NCBI RefSeq assembly: GCF_000003815.2
Contig: NC_049996.1
Span: 10,066,210-10,130,209, forward strand
Direction: 5' to 3'
Length of the DNA: 64,000 nucleotides
DNA from: Branchiostoma floridae
Taxonomy: Eukaryota; Chordata; Leptocardii; Amphioxiformes; Branchiostomatidae
A program made the translations under genes and the position numbers. Below the pieces are notes generated by a model. That model saw only the letters and a list, made by a program, of their open reading frames with translations. It was not told where the DNA came from and did no database searches. Below, in pieces: positions 1-10,288 of this stretch; the stretch's first letter is position 1; every line of letters starts with the position of its first letter.

Positions 1-79
1 ATTTGTAACGACAGGGATTCAATTCAACACCGTGTGGCACAAAACGTTGGTAGTGACTTTCTCCCCTCAGCAAAAGAAA

Positions 80-2465
80 ATGGCGTCAAGCAACATGGCG
101 TCCGGAAGGTCAAAGACGCTAGATTGCCTATACCTGTTACACCTCACCCTAGTATTAAGCCTGGGTGCTGGCACGGTCAAGAGCGCCGCAACTCGCTGCC
201 CCGAATTCTGCCACTGTGAGGCTGATGAGGACGGACAGATCGTATCTTGCATCGGGTATGATCTGAAGAACATCCCGAAAGGACTACCAGTGGACACCGT
301 ACAACTGAATATACGGAACAACGATATAGAAATCCTAGACTTGAACGATTTAAAGCCCCTTTTGCGACTGCAAGGGCTGGACGTCTCCGAGAACAATATC
401 AAGGCCATACAAGGAACATTTGAAGACTTTCCCAAGCTAACACAGGTCCAGCTTTACGACAATAAGTTGACAACTTTGTCGCCAGACACGTTCGGCAAGG
501 CTGCTACACGGATGCACTATGTGTCACTGTTCAACAACCCATGGAACTGTGACTGTAACTTGGTATGGGTGAAAACACAGATAGACTCTGAGAATTCTTC
601 CTTGTCTTCCCAAGGAGTGAAATGTGAGACACCAGAAGACTTACATGGTAACTACACCGCAGACATTGATGTGGACAAGCTAGTGTGTAAACAGACGCAA
701 GGTCTGTCCCAACTTCAGATGATACTAATATCATCTATATTGCCAGTAGTTGTCCTTGCCATCATAATAGTTACTGTAATATCCTGTTATTACAAACGCC
801 GTAAGCAATGACGTCAAGCTCTGACACGTGCCCAGCTTGATACAGGACCTGTAGGTTCACCGCACAATCAACCGCTACTCCAGCCTGACGGTCAAGCACA
901 TCCAGTCGAGATACCACAGCTTCCACCAGCACCTGGAAGGCAACCTGGTCTAGATCTGGAGAACCGTGAGCGACAACAGAATAATGATGACCTTGTTGTC
1001 CCTGTCAGGGCCGACGATAGGATTGCCTGTGCACCAAATGCTCCTGATAGTAAGTCACATATTCCTTATGTGTCTATTCATTATGTATGTAGTAATCCAG
1101 TACTTAGTACTAGTAATTGATCATGCTTCCTGTGTCATAAGTCTGATGACAAATATAATGGCACATAGATAAGACAGAATATGATGGACGTCTGGAAGCA
1201 AGTCTGTTGTCAATCCATAGACAAATGGAATAGCAATAATGAAGAGTTAACTCTTTGTCAGCTTTTTTATTTTTTATTGTTCCTACCTATCTATATGTCA
1301 TGATAGGAAAATATAATCAATGTCACAGCTAAACTGATCATTTGGGGCTACAGTCGCGACCAAGATATTGTGGATATTTAAATGATCACATACATGTAGT
1401 AATGTCTGTTTACCCCACAACAGTAGAGACAACACCAACATTCGTCTCACTGGGATGTGTGCCAACAAGCACTACAATCACACTGGAGTGGCGTTTCCAA
1501 GGTGACCGCCAACCGGACTCCTGCGAGTTGCATCACGGGAGGGATTGGATTAAAGGCATTCGGAGGGACGAAAACGGACCCTGGAGGTACACAGTGAACG
1601 TCATGCCGGACACAGAGCACAGTTTCCAAGTCAGAGGCATATTTGATCGACAAGAAGGACGAGTCAGTGAAATCATCCAACTGCAAACCCTTCTTACAGG
1701 TAAAACCATTCACGAGTATCAAAATAAATCTAATACAAAACTAGGACACACACACACACACAAATACCTCCATTTTTCATGGAGGTAAAAGTGGAATAAA
1801 CTCTTTTTATGTAACAGTATTTCTTCTGACTTTATGTTTATCTTGCCCAAGGTAGTAGCACAAATCTTCCTTTAAGTGGTTATTTTTATCTTTAGGCTGA
1901 AATTATGCTAAAACTGAGTTACGATGTAAATCATATACTCCTCCTATTTTCAGACAACTTACAGAAAGAATGCGAAGACGGTTGCACGGCCAGACAGTTC
2001 CTTAAAGACTTCTGCATAATAGGCGACAAGACCTACAAAGACTGGATGGAAAAACTTTGCAAAACGTTAGAAGGGACATGGGGGTTGACCGGCTGGTTAC
2101 TAGACCGTGACTCAGATCCAGGCACATTCAAGCTGGAAAACCTCGAGTGGCAAAAGCTGAATTGTAAGAAAGTCATTTTAGTTTTTGGCGAGAGTTCCGA
2201 CAAAACGTTGTATGAAGAAATGAATCTACAGACAGCTTTAATTGGGTTTCTCAAAGACACCAAGCAAGGAGGGGAACAACGGCTGATACCGATCAAAATG
2301 TCGTCTACAGTGGAGCTTCCTTCATACATGTCTGCTTTGGAGGAGCTTACTTTTGAAAATAACAAATACTTCTGGAAGCGGTTGATCACAGGACTTACAG
2401 ATAAGCATATTTGTGTGATGGATAATAAAAATGGTGAAGTAAAGACCGTAAGCTCTTCTGTATAA
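80..2465 (+). CDS. LRR–TM–FN3–TIR receptor-like protein, gene 1 (in-frame stop or mini-intron)
   Basis: Model: 80–800, 846–1049, 1424–1699, 1954–2465 (570 aa), all internal junctions phase 1. Start ATG 80 lies 10 bases after a cag acceptor (68–70) in a good Kozak context. Domains seen: signal peptide (about 12–33), LRR N-cap cysteines 40–57, two to three LRRs (72–150), LRR C-cap with N-N-P-W-x-C-D-C (152–203), transmembrane helix 214–236 followed by KRRK, a Pro-rich linker, an FN3-like exon (about 309–400, motif GCVPT…LEW), and a TIR-like exon (401–570) with box-2 RDSDPG, a LIPI strand and box-3 YFWKRL. By family knowledge it would be a membrane innate receptor signalling through TIR. A TGA at 809–811 interrupts the open frame after the transmembrane helix unless 801–845 is spliced out. 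Donor 801 may also join directly to 1424 in frame. If neither happens, the product is a truncated receptor of 243 aa. Ligand and pathway are unknown. Confidence 0.8.
801..845 (+). other. Putative 45-nt mini-intron containing an in-frame TGA
   Basis: It begins GTAAGC and ends ACAG, has a CTGAC branch-point-like motif at 821–825, and its length is a multiple of three. The reading frame is open on both sides and the flanking phases match (phase 1). Removing it deletes the TGA at 809–811. It is very short for an animal intron, so a real stop, readthrough or pseudogenisation are alternatives. Confidence 0.45.
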
Positions 2466-3490
2466 CCTTGAAGCCATTGTATACAAGTATGCCAACTTAT
2501 CACTGTGTGACAACAACTAGAAGAAAAGTTTGTAAATGCAAGCCGTGATGTACCTTTTATGATACAGTAATTCTTTTTAGTATGTGAGGTACCGGTATGC
2601 TTCCGATGTTTTCATGAAAGTCGTGTGCCAGATATATGAACTTTTACATGTTCTGAAATTAGTTGCTTGTAAAATGTCACAAATTGCATGATGCTAACTC
2701 TTTGTGTAGAATTTAGGAATGCTTTCTTTTGATAATATGTCTTGAGATCTTAAGTGTGGGTTTGTCATTTTAAAGAACAATGTTTTGCACCAGGACTGCA
2801 GTCATTCGGTGTGATATAATAGAAGCTTTGATATTGTTTGTTTTGAACTGAGTAAGGAATGGAGGAAAAGGTCAGTTTGTTGATACCTCATTTGCTACAC
2901 ACAATGGGGTAAATATGGTAGCCATGGTAGTCTTACTTGATATTCAGTACGAGTGTTCCGTCCATTGTAATTGAATTAAGCTCAGATCTAGTGAGTTCAG
3001 TATAACTAAATAATAGGCGTTCCCTGATAGGCAGAGTTTGATGACTGTGAGGTCAGCCAGATAATTGTTTAGACTAACCTTTACAGACGTGTTTCTATAA
3101 TTACTGGTACCACCTAGAGCTAAATATAGGTGTTTACCAAGATCTGTGCTATGATAACAGAAGATGTAAACATCAGTCTAAGGCTCTAAGCATTAGGCTG
3201 AAAGTCGTGTAGTCTACATGTACGAGTCTGTGTGCAGAAATCAAAAACAGATGACAAATTCAAATGTTATGAGCAAGTACAGCGTACCTTTGTCTTTATT
3301 AAGATCACAGCAAAATAAACCTGAGCTTATTCACATGTACTCATAATTTTTTCAGTAAGACATTTAAGTAGTAGTTATTGAAATACTTGGAAATACAGTT
3401 TTCATTCATATGGGACGCTACATCAAACTCTAAATAAATAACCACAAATTGTCCATAAATAATTCCATTTGAGGTAGATAAATGAGAACA
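2466..3490. other. Intergenic: 3' flank of gene 1, no gene seen
   Basis: AT-rich sequence after the stop of gene 1. No coding exon, RNA gene or clear repeat was recognised. Confidence 0.5.
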
Positions 3491-3590
3491 NNNNNNNNNN
3501 NNNNNNNNNNNNNNNNNNNNNNNNNNNNNNNNNNNNNNNNNNNNNNNNNNNNNNNNNNNNNNNNNNNNNNNNNNNNNNNNNNNNNNNNNN
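3491..3590. other. Assembly gap of 100 N
   Basis: Exactly 100 unknown bases, the usual placeholder for a gap of unknown size. It truncates the LRR gene on the minus strand. Confidence 0.99.
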
Positions 3591-3762
3591 GGTAGACGGC
3601 ACGACGAGGTATGTCCTCGGGTATCTCCGTGAGCCCCATCCCACCACAGGCCACTACCATCTCCCCGTACAGGGATACCGTACACTTACAGGCTGACGGA
3701 CAGGCCTGAACAGTAACAGCCGTCATGGTCATAGACAGGAGGAAAATGTCTCTTAATGTCAT
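3591..3762 (-). CDS. Partial LRR protein, N-terminal part only (runs into assembly gap)
   Basis: ATG at 3762 on the minus strand. About 57 residues are readable: a hydrophobic signal peptide, then an LRR N-terminal cap with cysteines in the order C-x3-C-x-C and a G-E-M-x-V-x-C-G-G-x-G-L segment. The cap is close to that of the LRR–TM gene at 9395–10252, so the two are probably paralogues. A 5' UTR acceptor lies just upstream on the minus strand. The frame beyond the gap (3430–3490) does not look like LRR, so the rest of the gene is in the gap or lost. It is convergent with receptor gene 1, matching the arrangement of the second receptor and its LRR neighbour. TIR or transmembrane content cannot be known. 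Confidence 0.75.
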
Positions 3763-6592
3763 CGCTGGTGTTTTCTTTATCCGTTCACTGTACGATCTGT
3801 AAAGATGAAAAAAATATAAGAATACACGTATGTAGAGTGGGGAGGGGGTAATATTATAGGTCCTGTGTCCACCAGCATTTAGATTTATAACAGAATTGAC
3901 AAGGAATATTCTGTGTCAAATTTTCGAAAATAAACCTTTAGCCATACCTCATAACGGCAGGTTACTTCGGTGCGCTACAATTTTCTTTATTTTCTCCTAA
4001 AAACTACTACTTCAATACAATGAATTTTGAATTGAGTGCCCGTTTTCGAATATATAATATTCCTATAGACAAGCTTTTAAAAGACACAGAAATTCTTGAC
4101 ATAAAAAAGAGACGACGTAATTATACACAAGATGACAAAGTTAGGATTCGTTGTTTGACTAAATTTTAAGCTAACCAACACTTGGTAAATGTGCGTTCTA
4201 ACGAAGTCCCCCTTAATGAGGCCACGTGCTATTTTTTTCACGTGTGCCTCAAGACATTCCCCGTGTCTTTTAAGGATTCAATTTTAAGGAGTCAAAAACA
4301 CAACAGAAAAAGTCATGTTGCCCTACCTTTTTATCAGACGTAAATCCGTTTGATTTCTTGTCTCGCAGCAGAAGAGATTTTTTCTGACCACACGTGGGGT
4401 GCCTCTGTCTGTAAATGCCGCTTCCTACGAGCACATGTCCTTTATATGCTGTCCTACAAATATTTACCTGTTGCCAGGTAGGATAGGGTTACATCTTGAA
4501 CAAAGGGGTTTTCCCGCGTGGAAAAGAACTGATCACGGTTGCATCATGCTGCACATTGTGTTACGGCATGGTGGATCATTACGTTTGAAACCGTCGATGG
4601 CAATCCTGTCTAGTCACGGTGATATGATTGTATGATAATCTAGTGTAGTCATTATGATAATCCAGTATAATCACATGGAATCTAGGGTATCTCCTTAGTG
4701 TTGACAGGCCACGACGTTTGAGAGTACCTACACTGCTTTTAAAAGAGCAATGCTGGTTTATTTTGATAATAAAGTATATGCCCATGGTGCTGTCCAAGAT
4801 ACGGAGATACAGACGTCTTAATATCTATGAAACAAGGCCCACATATATATACGATCTAAACTGTCAGATGTACCCCATATATAGACCTGTAAAAGTGAGG
4901 CTTTACGTCTCAAATAACCGAAATACTGTGCACGATAAATCATAGACAGCCACATTATAAAGGATGTAATCTTGAACATTTGGTATCATTCTATACCTGT
5001 ATAAATAGCCTTTGGATCCTACATTTTATGTGACTGTTCAAAATATTACAATGAAGTCTCATGGAACCTTATAGAATGCGCCTGGTTTGGCTAAGTCTTA
5101 AAAGATTTATTATGTGATCCTTCCGATGTATTATTTGCGAGAAGGAAAGGAAGAGATTGTAAGATCAAAGGCGACAGTCTTCTAATTAATACTATCAATG
5201 GGCAGTATGTCTTATGAGAACTACATGTATGTGTTAAGAGTTACTGTATTGGACATGTACTCGGTGTTTGCAGGGTGTATTGTCTTGTAACTGCACCACG
5301 TTGTTGACAGTGCTGAAAGACAGTAAACACGGCCATTACTAAATTATTCAGAACGGTATCAAATATATTACCTGTCTCGATAATCTCAAGACAGATTGGA
5401 CACATTGGAGTTTACATACACTCAGTCTTATGCGCCATATGTTCCACAGTATGACGTTGTACACAGTGCTGGTAGACAGTAAACACAGCCATTGTAAGTG
5501 TCGCTAGGACGGTATCGGATGTACATGTTTCACCTGTCTTTGTGAGCGATGACCTGTAAAGGTCATAGGTAAGAAGTCGGTCATGTGAGAATCACAGGGT
5601 GACGATATCGTAACATGTTGCAATAAAAAGTCTGGAAACTGTTCGGATCTTATCACAGCAGTCGCTGCATCTGGTACAGCTGTGTACTATAGACGCACGC
5701 AATCAAACTGTTGAGTGTATTTTTGGCCGTTTTACGCCAGAGCTCAGGTGTTAGGTTTACGGTGATCTGAGAACAGCTGGTGTCCTTTAAGATTGCTACG
5801 TCATCCGGAATATTTCTTTCGCACCGCCGTGTGAGGACTGCCGTAAGTAGATTCCAAGAATTCTAAAGAATAATTTGCAAACATATCTGATTTATTTTGG
5901 TTTTCGATTGTTATAGAAATGGGGGAGATCTTAGAAATTAAACAAAACGGAAGGAAACAAATGGTAACTGTCACTGCAACCGGCTGATAGTTCAACTTTG
6001 ACGTCATCAAGTAAAATGTTAAAATATTTGATATACCTAGCTGTAGATTTAGTCGAAAATTCCCCACAATGAATTAAGGAAATCGAGACAAGAAATGTTG
6101 TTTTCAAAATCGATATTTGATTACTCTCTTGTGATATTTGATTACTTCCCGGGAGACAATTTTCCATTACGTCACACATGCGGGGGTTCCCCTTTAATTA
6201 AGCTGTTCAGTTCGTAACGGAAATCACAGTTCGGGATGTAAAAATGACTTATAGACGGAATGATGAGCCAAAGGATGCAAACGAAAACGAAAACATGCAC
6301 AAAGATACATAGATATACGAAGACTAAACGATTTGCCCAATTTTCAAGGTTGTGCTACCAACGAACAGAAACAGGAAGAGTCTTTGTGACTCAGTCGAAC
6401 CGCCATTTTCTACATAAAATGGCCTCGTCACTGCTACCATTTTACCATCTTGCTCTTGCTGGAATTTTTCCAACGAACAAAAATGTAATTTAGCATTATC
6501 ACAAATCATTATCAATACAGAAGACAACCTTTTCAGAGCAAGAAAGAGAAGTGTGAACAGTTCCTTATTCTCTGTTTTTCTGTGTATTTCAG
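3763..6592. other. Intergenic between LRR cassettes, no gene recognised
   Basis: Contains a short diverged direct repeat near 5.3–5.5 kb (listed separately) and the upstream region of receptor gene 2. Short open frames here look like chance. No exon supported. Confidence 0.5.
5290..5550. repeat. Diverged direct repeat, two copies about 150 bp apart
   Basis: The blocks around 5299–5345 and 5451–5498 share a run of the type acgttgt…acagtgctg…agacagtaaacac.gccatt. They are followed in both by an acggtatc..at…acctgtct segment. Likely a small local duplication; no coding content. Confidence 0.55.
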
Positions 6593-6695
6593 ATATTGTT
6601 GACCTAGGTAAAACCGACACAGACAAGTTCGGGCAAGTTCTTAACATCACACCTCGGGGCTTCTTCAGATCAGAACGATACATCCATTCCACACA

Positions 6696-8400
6696 ATGAC
6701 AGGGCTTGGACTGGTGCTCGTCCTGTCTGTACTAGCAGTTCATACTTCGTTCAGTCAGAACGTGACGGACTGCTCGCCGTGCAGCTGTCAGCCAGATCCC
6801 GCCGGGGGAACCAACGTGGACTGCAGCGGGCTGGGTCTCACCGCGCTACCGACCAACCTTCCCAACGATACGGTGTCCCTCGGCTTCAAATACAACAACC
6901 TCACAACATTACACCTGGACGAACTGTGCAAGCTCAGACTCCTTGAAACTGTGGACTTGTCAAAGAACAAAATATCCTCAATACGCGGATCTTTTCGTTG
7001 CTTCGAATATCTTGAGTTTCACTTGTCGAATAATTCGTTAGAAACCCTTGACAGAAAAACGTTTGGGTCTTCACTAACACGGTTAAAGCAGGCGTTCTTG
7101 TTCAATAACCCATGGAAATGTGACTGCCATTTACTATGGTTAAAGTTAGACATGCAGAAATACAAAAACAAGTTTCCACCGAAGGAGGTAAGATGTCAAA
7201 GCCCAGAAAGGCTGAAAGGGAAATTGTTGAAGTATGTCAGCCCTGAGGACTTTACCTGCCCGTTTCCACTTTGGGGTAAGATATTGATCGGTGTGACCTG
7301 TGGACTACCTCTTGTTGGTATAGGAATTGTGTTGGCTTTTCGGTGGAAAAGGAAAACAGAGGAGAAAAAACGGAAACCGGTTTTCATCAAGGACGGGTGC
7401 GTGCCAACAGCCAAATCTCTGATACTAGAATGGACTTTTGCAGAGGGTTACAATCCAAGGTCATGCGTTATTTACATCACCGGTGGAATAGTTAAGACTA
7501 TCACCGTGCCAAACGAGCAATGTATGGATGGGATTTGGATATTAGAAGTGACAGAAGGCATAGCGTGTAATACAGAGTACACCGTTCGTGTGTCTGGGGG
7601 CTCGGAGACAGACCAGGGACCCTCCAGTGACACTATCTGTCTAGTGACCGTTAATCCAGGTAGGACAAGTTTTATACTTTTCTCACTTCTTTTTTTGGCG
7701 GGTGTGTGTGGAGTGTGAAGAGAATCATATTTAAGTTTCCCACTTTTTCTATGCTTATGCAAGAATATAGTATCGCAACATATATAAGCATTGCTGGCTA
7801 AAGTATGAAAGAAAACATGACCTCTATGACACATTCATGGAGGTAATTAACAAATATCGAACGAAAAAGACCCATAGAATGTACTTTACATCACACACAG
7901 GGGTACATGTGGTAGGACAACACGAAGAGCATACAGAATACCAGAGGAACTTCTGGATTATAGGTCACGAGGACGACCAAAGCCGAATAGAGAAACTGTG
8001 CAAAGCTCTGGAGAAACACCACGACCTAACAGGCGGGACGGAGTATAGGGACTTCGCGGGTGGTGACAGTGTTTTCGACAACCTAGATAATGCCATCTCC
8101 ACCTCTAAGATAGTGATTGTTGTGTTAAGCAATAACACCAAGGGGGACTGGGTCAAATACCAGATACAAACAGTCCGCCACTGTCTACTGGGCAGTGATA
8201 AAGAGGTAGACGGAAGTCAAAGATTGATACCAATTAGACTAACATGTTGTCGCATACCGCACTGTTTGCGGACATTAACAACCTTAGATGTGTGGAATAA
8301 GTACTTCTGGAGAAACTTGCTGGCTGCTTTTAACAAGGATACTTGCAATGATGATAATAGCACGGCTGAAAACATACCACTGGTTCAGAACAATGAATAA
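6696..8400 (+). CDS. LRR–TM–FN3–TIR receptor-like protein, gene 2
   Basis: Two coding exons, 6696–7659 and 7901–8400, phase 1 junction, 487 aa. A 5' UTR acceptor sits at 6591–6592. Domains: signal peptide 1–20; LRR N-cap C26–C43; LRRs about 60–137; LRR C-cap N-N-P-W-K-C-D-C to C188; transmembrane helix 195–215 followed by RWKRK; FN3-like domain 228–320 starting right behind the membrane and sharing GCVPT…LEW with gene 1; TIR-like domain 322–487 with box 2 RDFAGG, IVIVVLS, LIPIRL and box 3 YFWRNL. Box 1 is degenerate. Here the FN3 is fused to the LRR–TM exon, whereas in gene 1 it is a separate exon. Family knowledge suggests a membrane innate receptor with TIR signalling. The ectodomain is much shorter than a Toll-like receptor. 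The cytoplasmic FN3 is the oddity. Confidence 0.87.
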
Positions 8401-8430
8401 CTTGTCTTCTAGCATATTATCATGTACGGC

Positions 8431-8525
8431 GAAAGTGAAAGGTACCCAAGTCAGCAGGCAGACACAATGGCGCGCTTTGTGTCGTCATGTTAAAGGTATG
8501 CAGATTTGGTACGAAAGTGAAAGTT
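8431..8525 (+). promoter_or_regulatory. Two IRF/ISRE-like GAAAGTGAAA motifs
   Basis: Exact GAAAGTGAAA at 8431–8440 and again at 8513–8522 (followed by GTT). It fits the IRF-binding consensus GAAANNGAAA known from interferon-responsive promoters. They lie just 3' of receptor gene 2, so the target gene, if any, is unclear. Confidence 0.35.
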
Positions 8526-9394
8526 AATTTGCTAGGTGCATTTTGCGTGATGCTGCTTGTATTTTACAGATCAAATGTTGCGCTTATTTGTACACTTAGA
8601 CCATTATTTTCTTCTTCGACATTTTATGTTGTGAACAGGGATATCAGTGTCTGTGGTCCAACTGTAGACTACGATTTACAAACTTTAACTTTATCAACTG
8701 GAAATGCACGACATTATTCTTATGTTTAATACACTTTGTCTGTATATCACGAAAGTTAAAGCCCACATCATTTCAGTGTTATTAGACGCGTAGCTGAACT
8801 GAAAACCATTTCCTTCCTGTACACCCTTAACACAGTTGTGTACATAAAGTATGCAATATGCATTACCTCATTTCTGAAAAAGTTGTACATTACAGATAAC
8901 CTATTACAATCTTTACCTTACAAATAGATTCTGAACCATTTTAAGAGAAAGACAGTGGCATCTATGTAGTACATGAACACACACCTTGCGAAGTCAGTCC
9001 TTATACGTACTGTACAAAAATGGAATATACGTCAATCGTACAATGTAGACCATACTATCTTGTTAATGTTAACCTAATGTCCATATACAATGGTTGAACA
9101 ACGCTATTCCTGGTCCCTTGTTTCTCTTATAGCTAAGGTAGCTTTGTGATATTAATCACTGTGGCAGTTATTAACTTCAAAGTCAACTAGTGGCAGTATC
9201 TCTCTTATGACAGCTTTAAGGTAACGTTACAGTATTTTGATAAACACAAGCACACAAGACTCTATTGAAAAGGTCCTACCTGCCAGCCCCTACTGACTCT
9301 CTTATGATGGCATTTGCAAATTCTTGGCCAATCTTAGTACAGTATTCATTTACTCCATAGGGGAGTCTAGTTGGTACCATCATGCAGAGCAACT
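8526..9394. other. Intergenic between convergent receptor gene 2 and LRR–TM gene
   Basis: Serves as 3' flank for both neighbours. No further gene or strong repeat seen. Confidence 0.5.
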
Positions 9395-10252
9395 TTACAT
9401 GTAAACTTCTCTGCTATCAGAACGTGTGGGAATCATCGGCCTTGTCTCAACCTCTGTGCCTGTGTCCTGTTTACCCCTGTGGTACTCTTTACCGATTTTA
9501 AACACTATCAGCAAAACAACCAAGACTGCGACTGCCAATACAAGGATGGTCACGATTGTGGCTCCCCTAGACAGGGGTTTCTGGCTTCCCCTTTCAACAC
9601 GTGGGTCGTTTTCGGGAGTGGTGGTATCGTCTCCTTGTTCCGTGTCCACAAATGTGACTTCTGTATCACATTTGAAGTCAGACAGGGGCACGTCTGACAC
9701 GAAAGACCCATTAAGGTTATCGGGACTGTTACAGTACACGAGTCGCTCGCTGTAGACGGTTGTGTCGTTTGCGTACTTTTCCGCCAGCCATTTCAGGTGG
9801 CAGTCACAGCGCCAGGGGTTGTTGGCGAGGAAGACGAAGAACCTTCTTCCGTCTTGGTTTGCCGCGGCAAGAGGGGCTGCAAAGGTTTCCTCAGAGAGAG
9901 CTTGTAAGGCATTACCCGAGAGGTCGATGTTGTCTAGGTGAATAAGATGGCGGAGAGCCCCACGAGAGATTTTGCGGATGTTATTGTTGCTTAGGTCGAT
10001 ACCTTTCAGTTGCTTCAGACCCTTGAAATCGTGGCTGCCGATCTTTTCCAGGTTGTTGTACTTCAGAACAAGCCAAATTGTAGAATCTGGGATGCCGGCT
10101 GGGACTTGGTCGAGGCCTTGGCCGCCACAGGTTACCGTCATCTCACCGTGGGAGTCGACACAGTCACACGGGGCCGGGCATTGTGGAAGTTGTTGGGAGA
10201 ATAGCGGAGTCCACAGCAGCGTGAAAACAAGAAGCACTTTCTTCCTCCCCAT
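9395..10252 (-). CDS. LRR single-pass membrane protein without TIR
   Basis: A single coding exon of 285 aa. ATG at 10252 is preferred over an upstream non-ATG extension because it directly precedes the signal peptide (about 1–20). Then come an LRR N-cap (C-P-A-P-C-D-C…C-G-G), about four LRRs with LxxNN/SGN signatures, a C-cap with N-N-P-W-R-C-D-C, a Thr/Glu-rich stalk, a transmembrane helix (ATIVTILVLAVAVLVVLLIV region) and a tail of about 34 residues ending R-E-V-Y-M. A 5' UTR acceptor (ctag) on the minus strand lies near 10288. It is convergent with receptor gene 2. With no TIR it could be a co-receptor, decoy or adhesion LRR protein; function is unknown. It is paralogous to the partial gene at 3591–3762. 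Confidence 0.87.
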   Translation of the reverse strand: MGRKKVLLVFTLLWTPLFSQQLPQCPAPCDCVDSHGEMTVTCGGQGLDQVPAGIPDSTIWLVLKYNNLEKIGSHDFKGLKQLKGIDLSNNNIRKISRGALRHLIHLDNIDLSGNALQALSEETFAAPLAAANQDGRRFFVFLANNPWRCDCHLKWLAEKYANDTTVYSERLVYCNSPDNLNGSFVSDVPLSDFKCDTEVTFVDTEQGDDTTTPENDPRVERGSQKPLSRGATIVTILVLAVAVLVVLLIVFKIGKEYHRGKQDTGTEVETRPMIPTRSDSREVYM

Positions 10253-10288
10253 GTCGTTGAGTGTGTTTCTCAATGTTGACTTCTCCGC

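Noticed and set aside
32-79. Upstream start at base 32 for receptor gene 1
   Set aside because: It is a GTG, and a splice acceptor (68–70) lies between it and the ATG at 80.
1747-1762. CA microsatellite and other short TTTG, CAAA and GT runs
   Set aside because: Ordinary microsatellites with no regulatory evidence; mentioned only where they fall in a described region.
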